A stretch of 28,534 bases of DNA from Pseudomonadota bacterium (GTDB taxonomy: Bacteria; Myxococcota_A; Polyangia; Haliangiales; Haliangiaceae). Both the position numbers and the translations under genes were made by a program. Under the pieces are notes generated by a model, which made no database searches, was not told the origin of the DNA, and worked only from the letters and a program-made list of their open reading frames with translations. The stretch is taken from assembly GCA_023430775.1 (NCBI GenBank), contig JAEYYY010000649.1, positions 1 through 28,534 on the forward strand. The letters run 5' to 3'. Positions 16,776-25,962 of the stretch are shown piece by piece (positions within the stretch are counted from its first letter, which is position 1; the number at the start of each line of letters is the position of its first letter).

Positions 16776-17564
16776 TCAACCGGCCGGAGGCGTGACGAGC
16801 GCGAACGCCCCGCCCAGCGGATCCATCAGCTGCACGATCTGCTGGCCGCCCGGCACCGGCATCGGCCCGTTCAGCACGGTCGCGCCGGCCTCCTTCGCGC
16901 GCGCGAGTGCCGCCTCGAAGTCCGTCACGGTGATGTAGAACAGCCACGCGTTGGGCACCTCGCGGCCATCCGGCGTCTTCATCCCCTTCGGCTTGGTCAT
17001 CATGCCGCCGAGCTGCTTGCCGCCGCGTCCCCACAGCAGGTACTCGCCCATCTCGGGCCCCATGTCGAACGAGCCGAGCTGGTCCCAGCCCGCGATCGCT
17101 CGATAGAACTCGAAGGCCGCCTTGTGATCGCTGGTGTACAGCTCGTGCCACGAGAACTCTCCGTGCCTGGTGATGTCGTGTGACTGCATCGCCGTCGCGG
17201 GCGTGAACACCGAGATCACGGCGCCCTGCGGATCGGCGATCACCGCCAAGCGGCCGACCGTCGGCACATCCTCGGTGACATAGATCTGGCCTCCGAGCTT
17301 CTTCACCTGCGCTATCGTCTCGTCGACGTCGGGCACCTCCACGTTCGCTTGCCAGAACGGGCCGGCTCCCATCTTCTTGGCAGACTCGGGCAGCATCGTC
17401 ACGCCGCCCAGCGGCCCCTGCGAGCCGACGAACATCGTGTAATCGCCGTGCTCGAACTTCTGCGTCGTCCAGCCGGCCACCTTCGTATAGAACTCGATGG
17501 CTGCTTTCGGATCCGTGGTGAGGTGCTCGTACCAGACGAAACGGCCGCGATTGGAGTCGGTCAT
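16776..17564 (-). CDS. Two-domain VOC-family protein
   Basis: 262 residues from ATG 17564. There are two tandem VOC domains of about 120 residues: the first starts 'GRFVWYEHLTTDPKAAIEFY' and ends 'AVIADPQGAVISVFTP', the second starts 'GEFSWHELYTSDHKAAFEFY' and ends 'VQLMDPLGGAFALVTPP'. This layout matches the actinobacterial Cfp30B/hydroxylase-like VOC group. The usual His ligand positions are partly replaced, so metal binding is uncertain. An in-frame extension upstream runs through the 72-bp repeats and is not taken as coding. It is in tail-to-tail orientation with the VOC gene at 16317, but the two are not close copies. Confidence 0.85.
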   Translation of the reverse strand: MTDSNRGRFVWYEHLTTDPKAAIEFYTKVAGWTTQKFEHGDYTMFVGSQGPLGGVTMLPESAKKMGAGPFWQANVEVPDVDETIAQVKKLGGQIYVTEDVPTVGRLAVIADPQGAVISVFTPATAMQSHDITRHGEFSWHELYTSDHKAAFEFYRAIAGWDQLGSFDMGPEMGEYLLWGRGGKQLGGMMTKPKGMKTPDGREVPNAWLFYITVTDFEAALARAKEAGATVLNGPMPVPGGQQIVQLMDPLGGAFALVTPPAG

Positions 17565-17642
17565 GAGCGGAGCATCGGCGCGTGCTGGCAGCCGAGCAAG
17601 CCGCGCTCCTCGCGAACTTCCATCCGGACGTGCATCCAGGGG

Positions 17643-17795
17643 GCAAGGGTCAGACGCAAGTTGATCAAGTTGGCGCGTCCGATGTCCGGACAAACCGGGA
17701 GTCACAGCGAGCGAGCAAGGGTCAGACGCAAGTTGATCAAGTTGGCGCGTCCGATGACCGGACAAACCGGGAGTCGCGCGAGGGAGCAACTGGGT
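17643..17795. repeat. Tandem repeat, 72-bp period, two near-identical 61-bp units plus a degenerate third
   Basis: Units at 17643-17703 and 17715-17775 differ at one base (gatgTccgg versus gatgAccgg). A shortened third unit (GCAACTGGGTCAG) begins at 17786, again about 72 bases on. Each unit holds the palindrome TTGATCAA, and the first has TGTCCGGACA. No gene covers it, though the period of 24 codons leaves it open on the minus strand. Confidence 0.85.
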
Positions 17796-17924
17796 CAGGT
17801 TGTTCGGGCAAGCTCGCGCTGTGACGTGTATGCGGTATGGGAACGGCGGCGGGTGGCGCCATCCGAACGCCCGCGTGTGCGGCGACTTTGAAAGCGCCGG
17901 AAATCACGAGACGACGCAGTGGGC

Positions 17925-17967
17925 TGGGTGACGCGAGCGTCGAATCAACCAGCGCGTGCGTCACCCA
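17925..17967 (-). terminator. Perfect 10-bp inverted repeat just after the methyltransferase stop
   Basis: TGGGTGACGC (17925-17934) and GCGTCACCCA (17958-17967) pair perfectly around a 23-base loop. On the minus strand it starts 4 bases after the methyltransferase TGA. There is no T-tract, so it may be a terminator or 3'-end-stabilising hairpin, or a protein-binding site. The rest of the 17796-17924 stretch shows nothing I can name. Confidence 0.5.
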
Positions 17968-17971
17968 TCGA

Positions 17972-18589
17972 TCACGTTTGCGCTCGGGTGCCGGTGACCA
18001 CGTACATCTGCTCGATGTCGAGCACCGTGGTCGGACTGAAGCCTGCCGCTCGCATCGCCGCGTGCTGCTCGTCGACGGTGGCCGAGAGCGCACGCACCTG
18101 GGCCTCGGTGAAGCGGGTCTTCGTCGATTGCCACGCCGGCTCGTGATCGCAGACCACCAGGAGCGGCGAGATCGCGGCGGCCTCGCGGTACAGCGTGACC
18201 GCGTGGCGCTTGTGCCGCAGCTCGTGGACGGCTTGCATGGTCACGACCGCGTCGAACGTGCCGAGGTCGCGCGACCAGCCGGGCTGCTTGTAGTCCCCGA
18301 GCACGAAGGTCGCTCGATCGCCCACGCGTTGGCGTGCCAGCTCGTGCATCGGCGGCGAGAAGTCGAACAGCGTGTAGTCGATCGCCAGACGCGCCAGGAT
18401 CGCCTCTGCGAGCTGGCCGGGACCGGAGCCGAGCTCGAGGACGCGCTTCGCACCAGCGGCGATCAGCTGGTCGGCGATGACGCTGCGGATGTGGGCGCGC
18501 CAGGGCCGCTTGCGATCGGCTTCATCCGCCCACTGGCGAGCGGTGGCCGGGTCGCGCAGATCGATCGGGCTAAGGACGTCCTCGTCCAT
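17972..18589 (-). CDS. Class I SAM-dependent methyltransferase
   Basis: 205 residues from ATG 18589. Motif I 'VLELGSGPGQLAEAIL' (50-65) binds SAM; 'YTLFDFSPPMHELAR' (72-86) has the acidic residue for the ribose; 'GDYKQPGW' and 'FDAVVTMQAVHEL' (112-124) follow as motifs III-IV. The fold is a complete small Rossmann methyltransferase, without an added target-recognition domain. The substrate is unknown. Its first 20 bases overlap the end of the JmjC-like gene, and that gene overlaps the zinc-finger gene, so the three are likely co-translated. It is the last gene of this cassette and is followed by a strong inverted repeat. Confidence 0.88.
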   Translation of the reverse strand: MDEDVLSPIDLRDPATARQWADEADRKRPWRAHIRSVIADQLIAAGAKRVLELGSGPGQLAEAILARLAIDYTLFDFSPPMHELARQRVGDRATFVLGDYKQPGWSRDLGTFDAVVTMQAVHELRHKRHAVTLYREAAAISPLLVVCDHEPAWQSTKTRFTEAQVRALSATVDEQHAAMRAAGFSPTTVLDIEQMYVVTGTRAQT

Positions 18590-19361
18590 CGATCTCTTCC
18601 TGGCGTCGCGAGACGGGATTTTCCGTCGGGGAATCGGGCTTCCACCAGAAGTTGACGTTCGCGTTGAAGGAGCCGAGGTGCCAGAACGCGTGGAACCACC
18701 AGGCCGGGATGAACAGCAGGTCGCCGTGCTCGAGCGTGGCCTCGAGCCCACCGGCAGGGATGGCGGAGAGCGAGCTGCAGTTGACAGCGGGGTTGGCGCC
18801 GCCGATCGGGAACAGGCCCATGCGGTCGAGGGCGGAGGGTGGGAACAGGACGCAGCGCTTGCGGCCGGCGAGCTGCGCGTTGAGGTTGTGGCAGCCGTTG
18901 TTGTCGTAGTGGAGGCCGGTATGGACGCCCCGACCGGAGAACCACGCCCAGATCGTGTAGAGGCGTTCGCGCGCGACTTCCGGGATGGCGACGTCGTCGA
19001 GCAGGGGGCGAAGCGGCTCGTGCACGGTGGTGATGCCCTCGCGCACGCGCAGCAGGAATTGCTCGTCGCCGGTGAACAGGCGCCGCGCGGGCTCGGGACC
19101 GGCGAACGAGGCGAACAGCGCGCGGAAGGTGGTCGCTTCCGTCGCGAACATCTCCTTCAGGGACCCTGCGCTGAAGTCCGGGTGGACGTGCGAGCGCGAC
19201 AGCTTGCAGCGGATCGCGAGGTCACCGATGCGCTCGTTCAGAGAGCCGGGCGACCACTGCATCGCGCGCCAGCTGCGTGCACCGCCTTCGACCACGCACG
19301 GCGTCTCGCGCGCGACGAAGTCGGCGAGCCGGGATGGCTCGATCCGATCGATCAGCGCCAC
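18570..19361 (-). CDS. JmjC/cupin-8-like Fe(II)/2-oxoglutarate oxygenase
   Basis: 263 residues from a GTG at 19361, chosen because it gives a 10-base overlap with the upstream gene and the protein there starts with the expected 'PCVVEGGARSW' strand region. The facial triad is visible: His151 and Asp153 in 'GLHYDNNGCHNLNAQL' and His224 in 'GDLLFIPAWWFHAFWHL'. 'AGRKRCVLFPP' supplies the usual 2-oxoglutarate-contacting Lys region. The family hydroxylates protein side chains (Asn, Asp, His, Arg, Lys) or RNA bases, releasing CO2 and succinate. The target is unknown. It sits between a zinc-finger protein and a methyltransferase, suggesting joint modification of one target, which is inference. Confidence 0.87.
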   Translation of the reverse strand: MALIDRIEPSRLADFVARETPCVVEGGARSWRAMQWSPGSLNERIGDLAIRCKLSRSHVHPDFSAGSLKEMFATEATTFRALFASFAGPEPARRLFTGDEQFLLRVREGITTVHEPLRPLLDDVAIPEVARERLYTIWAWFSGRGVHTGLHYDNNGCHNLNAQLAGRKRCVLFPPSALDRMGLFPIGGANPAVNCSSLSAIPAGGLEATLEHGDLLFIPAWWFHAFWHLGSFNANVNFWWKPDSPTENPVSRRQEEIDGRGRP

Positions 19362-19693
19362 GTCCCGAGCTCGGCATCGAGGATGTCGACGCAGAGCGCG
19401 ACGCACTCGTCGCAGAGCGCGACGTTGTTGCGACCGAGGAGCTTCTTGACCTGGTGCTCGAGCTTGCCGCACCACGAGCAGACGTTGACCGCGCTGACGC
19501 GCTCGCCGAGCCCTGGCCCGCCCGCTTGACCGTGGGGGTCGTCGGCGTGGGCCTCGAGCTCGGCGGGCGTCGGGATGCGGAACTCACCCGTCGCGTTGAC
19601 CGACAGGCCGCCACCGAGGGCCTTGTGGCAATGGTTGCAGACCATCACCAGCTCGCCACCTTCGAGGGCCTGGGCACAGATCGGGCAATTCAC
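19352..19693 (-). CDS. Stand-alone ClpX-type zinc-finger protein with second CxxC pair
   Basis: 113 residues from a GTG at 19693. The C-terminal half matches the ClpX zinc-binding domain: 'CSWCGKLEHQVKKLLG' and 'CDECVALCVDIL', with C72, C75, C94 and C97. In ClpX this domain dimerises and binds substrates and adaptors such as SspB. Here there is no AAA+ module. The N-terminal part has another C-x2-C pair set, C3/C6 and C19/C22 ('CPIC', 'CNHC'), likely a separate zinc ribbon, and the two are joined by a Gly/His/Asp-rich linker. The stop overlaps the JmjC-like gene by 10 bases. It could be a recruiting subunit for that enzyme, or an adaptor competing at ClpX. Both are guesses. Confidence 0.8.
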   Translation of the reverse strand: MNCPICAQALEGGELVMVCNHCHKALGGGLSVNATGEFRIPTPAELEAHADDPHGQAGGPGLGERVSAVNVCSWCGKLEHQVKKLLGRNNVALCDECVALCVDILDAELGTWR

Positions 19694-19699
19694 GCGACC

Positions 19700-19705
19700 A
19701 GCCTA
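19700..19705 (-). promoter_or_regulatory. Putative -10 hexamer (TAGGCT) of the zinc-finger/JmjC/methyltransferase cassette
   Basis: On the minus strand TAGGCT ends 6 bases before the GTG at 19693. It lies 17 bases downstream of the pilS stop, so the cassette could be transcribed independently of the pilus operon. No convincing -35 is seen. Confidence 0.5.
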
Positions 19706-19722
19706 GCACCGCCGCGCCTCGA

Positions 19723-21447
19723 TCAGGCGGGCTTGGTCTTGCGCAGCCGGACGGTCATCGTGGTGCCCTTGCCCGGCTCGCTCTCGACATCGATCCGGCC
19801 ACCGTGCTCGGTGATGATCGCGTGGCAGGTGGCGAGGCCGAGGCCCGTGCCCTTCTGCTTGGTGGTGAAGAACGGATCGAAGATCCGGGCGAGCTTGTCC
19901 TTGGGAATGCCGGCTCCGTCGTCGGTGACCGCGATGGTGGCGCCGTCGTCGGTGGCGCGGGCCTCGACCCGCACGTGCTTGCCGCCCGCCGCGGCGGCAT
20001 CGCTCGCGTTGCGCAGCAGGTTCCACAGCACCTGGCGGAGCTTCGCGGGGTCGGCGGTGATCTTCAGCGCATCGGCCGGCGTCTCGCAGGTGAGCTCGAC
20101 CGCGGAGAAGGTGTGGTCGGCGCGCGCGACCTGCACGGTCTCCTTCACCATGATCCCGAGATCGAGCTCGACCGGCTGGCTGGGCCGCGGGTTCGCGTAA
20201 TCGAGCAGGTCGCCGATCAGCACGTTGAGCCGCTGGATCTCGCGGTGGACGATGGTCATCAGCGTGCGGTCGTCCTCGGAGACCTGCGGGGCGGCCTGCA
20301 GCAGCTCGATCGAGCCCGAGATCGAGGCCAGCGGATTGCGGATCTCGTGCGCGACACCCGCCGCGAGCTCGCCCACGGTGGCCAGCCGTTCGGCGCGCTG
20401 GATGTGACTCTCGAGGCGGCGCAGCTCGGTGAGATCGGTGAAGTTGACGACGCGACCGATCACGCGATCGTCGAGGTCGCGCAGCGGTGACACGGTGACG
20501 CCGAGGACGAGATCGCCGACCGCCAGATCGGCGCGCCGCAGCTCGCGCTGGGCGATCATCGCGAGCAGGCCGGGCATCGCGCTGTCGAGCGAGCGGTTCG
20601 TCAGCTCGGAGGCGGGCTTGCCGAGGATGTCGCACGCGGCCTCGTTGGCGGTCAGCACCGTGCCGTCGGGCGCGGTGGTGATCAGGCCGGAGGCCAGCGA
20701 GCGCACGATGTTCTGGTGGAGCGTGAGCATCTCGGCCGCGGCCTTGCGCGTGGTGGCGAGCGTCTCGACGCCGCGCTGTAGCTGATCGCCGAAGATGAAG
20801 GAGAGCGCGCCGACGCCGGTGAGCGCGGCGAGCTGGATGCCGAGCGTGCGCGCGAGATCGCCGGCCGACTGTTCCCACGGGACGAGCCGGCCGGCCATCG
20901 GGAGCCACTCGAACGCGCGGACCCACGCGAGCAGCGCGACGGTGGTGACCGAGACGATGGTGGCGACCGTGACCGTGACGGCACCGCGGCGATAGGACAG
21001 CGCGCCGGCAGACACGATCGACAGCGCGTAGAGGAACGTGTACGGGCTCTCGGCGCCGCCGGTGATGTAGACGTACACCGAGGTGACCACCAGATCGACC
21101 GCGTGCATCGGCCGCGCGACCTTGCGCGGCGGCACGCCGATGCGCAGCAGGACGCCGAACACGATCGACGAGAGGTAGGTGAACGCGATGATGCCGGACT
21201 GCAGCCACATCGCGCCGCGCGACGGTTGCTCGCCACCGCCGAGGAGCCACATCGACAGACCGAGGACGATCGACACCACGATCGTGCGCAGCAGCAGCAT
21301 GCGCGCGACGCGGCGTCCCGATTCGCTCGGCGCGACGGCCGGCTGCCCGACCAGCGACTCGCCGGGCGTCGGCGTACTGGGATCGCTACGGACGACCGGA
21401 ACCGCGATCGACTGCGGCGGCGCGCGGCGCGCCAGAAACCCGCTCAC
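19723..21447 (-). CDS. pilS: Type IV pilus sensor histidine kinase PilS
   Basis: 574 residues, GTG start overlapping the pilC stop (GTGA). After a ~45-residue Pro/Ser-rich N-terminus come about six membrane segments (~50-70, 80-101, 116-130, 136-150, 155-175, 200-220). A PAS domain follows at ~242-340 ('ITTAPDGTVLTANEAACDILG'). The HisKA domain has the H-box 'GVAHEIRNPLAS' with His367. The HATPase has N476/N480 ('LWNLLRNASD'), 'DDGAGIP' (509-515), 'FDPFFTTK' and 'GTGLGLATCHAI' (533-544). This is the PilS/NtrB-like layout, and the position after pilC supports pilS. In the classical system PilS phosphorylates PilR to control pilA with sigma-54. No pilR is found downstream here. Confidence 0.88.
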   Translation of the reverse strand: MSGFLARRAPPQSIAVPVVRSDPSTPTPGESLVGQPAVAPSESGRRVARMLLLRTIVVSIVLGLSMWLLGGGEQPSRGAMWLQSGIIAFTYLSSIVFGVLLRIGVPPRKVARPMHAVDLVVTSVYVYITGGAESPYTFLYALSIVSAGALSYRRGAVTVTVATIVSVTTVALLAWVRAFEWLPMAGRLVPWEQSAGDLARTLGIQLAALTGVGALSFIFGDQLQRGVETLATTRKAAAEMLTLHQNIVRSLASGLITTAPDGTVLTANEAACDILGKPASELTNRSLDSAMPGLLAMIAQRELRRADLAVGDLVLGVTVSPLRDLDDRVIGRVVNFTDLTELRRLESHIQRAERLATVGELAAGVAHEIRNPLASISGSIELLQAAPQVSEDDRTLMTIVHREIQRLNVLIGDLLDYANPRPSQPVELDLGIMVKETVQVARADHTFSAVELTCETPADALKITADPAKLRQVLWNLLRNASDAAAAGGKHVRVEARATDDGATIAVTDDGAGIPKDKLARIFDPFFTTKQKGTGLGLATCHAIITEHGGRIDVESEPGKGTTMTVRLRKTKPA

Positions 21448-22652
21448 TGCCCGATGTTACCCGCCAACTTGAAGATCGGCAGGTACATCGCGACGATCAG
21501 GCCACCGACGACGATGCCGAGGAACGCCATCATGATCGGTTCGATCAGCGAGGTCATGGCGGCGACGGCAGCATCGACTTCTTCTTCGTAGAAGTCGGCG
21601 ATCTTCTGAAGCATCTGATCCATGGCGCCGGTCTGTTCGCCGACGCCGATCATCTGGACGACCATCGAGGGGAACACCTTCGATTCCGCCAGCGGACCGG
21701 CCATGTCGTGACCTTCGCTGATCTTGTCGCGCGCGCGCAGGATGCCCGCCTGGACGACGACGTTGCCGGCGGTCTTCGCGCAGATGTCGAGGGCGTCGAG
21801 GATCGGCACGCCGGAGGACAGCAGCGTACCGAGCGTGCGGGTGAAGCGAGCGACCACGATCTTGCGTAGCGTCGGGCCGATCACCGGCAGTCGCAGCAGC
21901 ATGCGATCGAAGAGCTCTCGGCCCTTCACGGTGCGCCGCATCATGATCAGCAGCACCACGAACCCGACCATGCCGCCGATGATGAAGTACCAGTTGCGCA
22001 CGAACCCGTTGGACAGGTTCATCACGAACTCGGTCGCGCCAGGCAGCTTCGCCTTCGGACCCATCTGCTTGTACATGTCCTTGAAGGTCGGGATGACCTT
22101 GATCATCATGATGCAGATGACGCCGATCGCGACGACGAGGATCGCGACGGGATAGAACATCGCGCTCTTGATCTGGGCCTTCAGCTTCACCGCCTTCTCG
22201 ATGTAGATCGCGAGGCGGTTCAAGATCGTGTCGAGGATACCGCCGGCCTCACCGGCGGCGACGAGGTTGACATAGAGCTCGTCGAACACCTTCGGGTGGC
22301 GCTTGAGCGCCTCGGAGAACGTGGCGCCGGATTCGACGGCGCTCTTCACCTGATAGAGGATCCCTTGAAAGATCTTGTTCGGGGTCTGACCGGCGAGGAT
22401 GTCGAGGCACTGCACGATCGGCAGACCGGCATCGATCATCGTCGCCAGCTGGCGCGTGAAGACCTGGAGGTCCTTCGCGGACACGCCCGAGCCGATCACG
22501 ATCTGGATCTGCTTGGGCTCCTTCTTCACGCGGGTGACGACGAGACCATCACCACCGAGCCGCCGCTCGACGGCATCGGCGGTCTCTGCCTCCATGGTGC
22601 CGCGCTTCCTCTCGCCGGTGCGCGTCGTCGCTTCCCATTGGAATTTGGCCAT
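21444..22652 (-). CDS. pilC: Type IV pilus inner-membrane platform protein PilC
   Basis: 402 residues, ATG start preceded by a GAGGGG Shine-Dalgarno. Two homologous T2SF domains are present: the first around 68-190 ('FTRQLATMIDAGLPIVQCLDILAGQ') and the second around 270-395 ('FTRTLGTLLSSGVPILDALDICA'). Hydrophobic segments lie at about 168-195, 215-237 and 372-397. PilC is the inner-membrane scaffold on which PilB and PilT act to add or remove pilin subunits. It begins 24 bases after the pilT stop and overlaps pilS. Length and motifs are normal for the family. Confidence 0.95.
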   Translation of the reverse strand: MAKFQWEATTRTGERKRGTMEAETADAVERRLGGDGLVVTRVKKEPKQIQIVIGSGVSAKDLQVFTRQLATMIDAGLPIVQCLDILAGQTPNKIFQGILYQVKSAVESGATFSEALKRHPKVFDELYVNLVAAGEAGGILDTILNRLAIYIEKAVKLKAQIKSAMFYPVAILVVAIGVICIMMIKVIPTFKDMYKQMGPKAKLPGATEFVMNLSNGFVRNWYFIIGGMVGFVVLLIMMRRTVKGRELFDRMLLRLPVIGPTLRKIVVARFTRTLGTLLSSGVPILDALDICAKTAGNVVVQAGILRARDKISEGHDMAGPLAESKVFPSMVVQMIGVGEQTGAMDQMLQKIADFYEEEVDAAVAAMTSLIEPIMMAFLGIVVGGLIVAMYLPIFKLAGNIGQ

Positions 22653-22676
22653 GGTGGTCCCCTCGTTGTTCGGCGG

Positions 22677-23797
22677 CTATCGCGACCGCAGGTTCGGCGG
22701 TGCCGCGTGGCTTCCGAGCGAACCGCCGGCGGCGAGAATCATTTGCTTGAGCTCGTCGAGCTCGCTCGAGCGCGCGAGGCAATCCTCGAGCGTGATGATC
22801 TTCTTCATGTAGAGGTCACACAGCGACTGGTTCATCGTCTGCATGCCGAACTTGCTCTGGCCGATCTGCATCTGCGAGTAGACCTGATGGAGCTTGTCCT
22901 CGCGGATCAGATTGCGGATCGCGGCGTTCGGGATCATCACCTCGGAGCACAGCACGCGGCCGGCGCCCGACGCGCGCGGCACCAGGTTCTGCGTGATCAC
23001 GCCCTCGAGCACGAACGACAGCACCGCGCGCACCTGCGATTGCTGGTGCGACGGAAACACGTCGATGATGCGGTTGATCGACTGGATCGCGCTGTTGGTG
23101 TGCAGCGTCGCGAACGCGAGGTGACCGGTCTCGGCGATGGTCAGCGCCGCCTCGACGGTCTCGAGGTCGCGCATCTCGCCGATCAGCACGACGTCGGGAT
23201 CCTGGCGCAGGATGTACTTGAGCGCGCGCTTGAAGCTCGCCGAGTCGCGCCCGATCTCGCGCTGGTTGACGAGGCACTGCTTGTGCGCGTGCTGGAACTC
23301 GATCGGATCCTCGACGGTGACGATGTGACCCTTCAGCGTCGAGTTGATGCGATCGATCATCGACGCCAGCGTCGTCGACTTGCCGGAGCCCGTCGGGCCG
23401 GTGACGAGCACGAGCCCGCGCGGCTTCTCGGTGAGCTCGGTGACCACCGGCGGCAGGCCGAGGTCGGGCAGGGGAATCACGTTGTACGGGACGACGCGGA
23501 ACGCGCCGGCGACGCACGCCTGCTGCATGTAGACGTTGGCGCGGAAGCGCGCCATGCCGCGGATGCCGAACGAGAAGTCGAGCTCGAGGTCTTCCTCGAA
23601 CCGCAGCTTCTGCGCGTCGTTCATCACCGAGTAGCAGAGCGTCTTGGTCTCGGTCGCGGTCAGCGCTTCGGTCTGGAGCTTGACCAGGTCGCCGTCGATG
23701 CGAAGACGCGGCGGCGAGCCAACGGTGACGTGGAGATCCGACGCCCCCTTGTCGGTCATCGCCTTGAGCAGCGTCGGGAGGCTGAGGTTTTGCGCCA

Positions 23798-23798
<1 letters not shown>
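22677..23798 (-). CDS. pilT: Type IV pilus retraction ATPase PilT
   Basis: 373 residues, GTG start that shares one base with the pilB stop (TAGTG). Walker A is 'GPTGSGKST' (134-142), the Asp box 'TVEDPIEF' (161-168), Walker B 'LIGEMRDLET' (205-214) and the His box 'GHLAFATLHTN' (225-235). 'AIRNLIREDK' (293-302), the retraction-specific AIRNLIRE motif, separates it from PilB and GspE. It is a hexameric cytoplasmic ATPase that powers pilus retraction and twitching or social gliding motility. Overlap with pilB means coordinated translation of the two opposing motors. Confidence 0.96.
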
Positions 23799-25495
<1,697 letters not shown>

Positions 25496-25515
25496 TGGTA
25501 CTCCGGGCTGATTTC

Positions 25516-25568
25516 TAGCCTCGCAAGCGGCTAACAAAACCCCGTCTCCCCAAGAAAAACGACGGGTT
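25516..25568 (-). other. pilB leader with two predicted stem-loops
   Basis: Arms CCCGTC (25541-25546) and GACGGG (25561-25566) would fold at the very 5' end of the predicted transcript, followed by a T-rich stretch. Arms TAGCC (25516-25520) and GGCTA (25529-25533) form a second, shorter hairpin before the GGAG Shine-Dalgarno. No known riboswitch consensus was recognised. Confidence 0.4.
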
Positions 25569-25573
25569 CGGCT

Positions 25574-25603
25574 AGCGTACCGCCGTCACTAGGCATCCGT
25601 CAA
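25574..25603 (-). promoter_or_regulatory. Predicted sigma-70-type promoter of the pilus operon
   Basis: On the minus strand TTGACG (25603-25598) and TACGCT (25579-25574) are separated by 18 bases. The expected start site is near 25567, giving a ~72-base leader. No sigma-54 (GG-N10-GC) element was seen here. Confidence 0.6.
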
Positions 25604-25628
25604 ACGACGCGACAGACTAGCAAGACGT

Positions 25629-25656
25629 CCCCGGCCACCAAGCTGTACGGCCGGGG
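25629..25656. other. Perfect 8-bp inverted repeat CCCCGGCC/GGCCGGGG
   Basis: Arms at 25629-25636 and 25649-25656 enclose a 12-base loop. It sits upstream of the predicted pilB -35, between divergent genes, so it may be an operator rather than a terminator. The rest of 25657-25765 shows no other clear element. Confidence 0.4.
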
Positions 25657-25779
25657 TCCTGAAATATGTCGTCGCGACTGCCGTCAGAAAACTTGCCCGC
25701 CATGAGAAGCGCCGTGAAGGTGACGGAAGACGGCGCACCAGGACCAGCCGGGCCTGACGCTGCGCCCAGGGAGGTTCCG

Positions 25780-25953
25780 ATGAGCTACGCGGAGGCCAAG
25801 GAGATCGCTCTGTTGCGGCTGGAGTTGCGGGCGTGCTGGGACCGCGCCGATCGGATCGGCGGCCATGCGAGCGCGATGCGCCTCGCGCAGGTTGCCGGCA
25901 ACGACAACGAGCTGGTGGCGGAAGCCCGCCGCTGGGCGTCGCGCTTCCGGTGA
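25780..25953 (+). CDS. Small hypothetical protein
   Basis: 57 residues. ATG 25780 is chosen over the upstream in-frame starts at 25666 and 25702 because a strong GGGAGG Shine-Dalgarno ends 6 bases before it. The protein is helical and charged ('YAEAKEIALLRLELRACWDRADRI', 'ARRWASRFR') with a single Cys and no signal peptide. No family is recognised. It is divergent from pilB and converges on the lipoprotein gene with 9 bases between stops, so it stands alone. Confidence 0.6.
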   Translation: MSYAEAKEIALLRLELRACWDRADRIGGHASAMRLAQVAGNDNELVAEARRWASRFR

Positions 25954-25962
25954 TCGCCCGAG

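Noticed and set aside
17643..17775. A CRISPR array
   Set aside because: The units are too long (61 bp), with an 11-base spacer, only two good copies, and no cas genes nearby.
17565..17789. N-terminal extension of the VOC protein through the 72-bp repeats
   Set aside because: The family starts near 'MTDSNRGRFVW' and the extension is a repeated low-complexity peptide; the ATG at 17564 explains the protein better.
17643..17795. Insertion sequence remnant
   Set aside because: No transposase fragment and no terminal inverted repeats with target duplication were seen.
25496..25570. A c-di-GMP (GEMM) riboswitch in the pilB leader
   Set aside because: The conserved GEMM blocks (GGGCAAACC-like and ACGCAAAGCC-like segments) are not present; only simple hairpins are seen.
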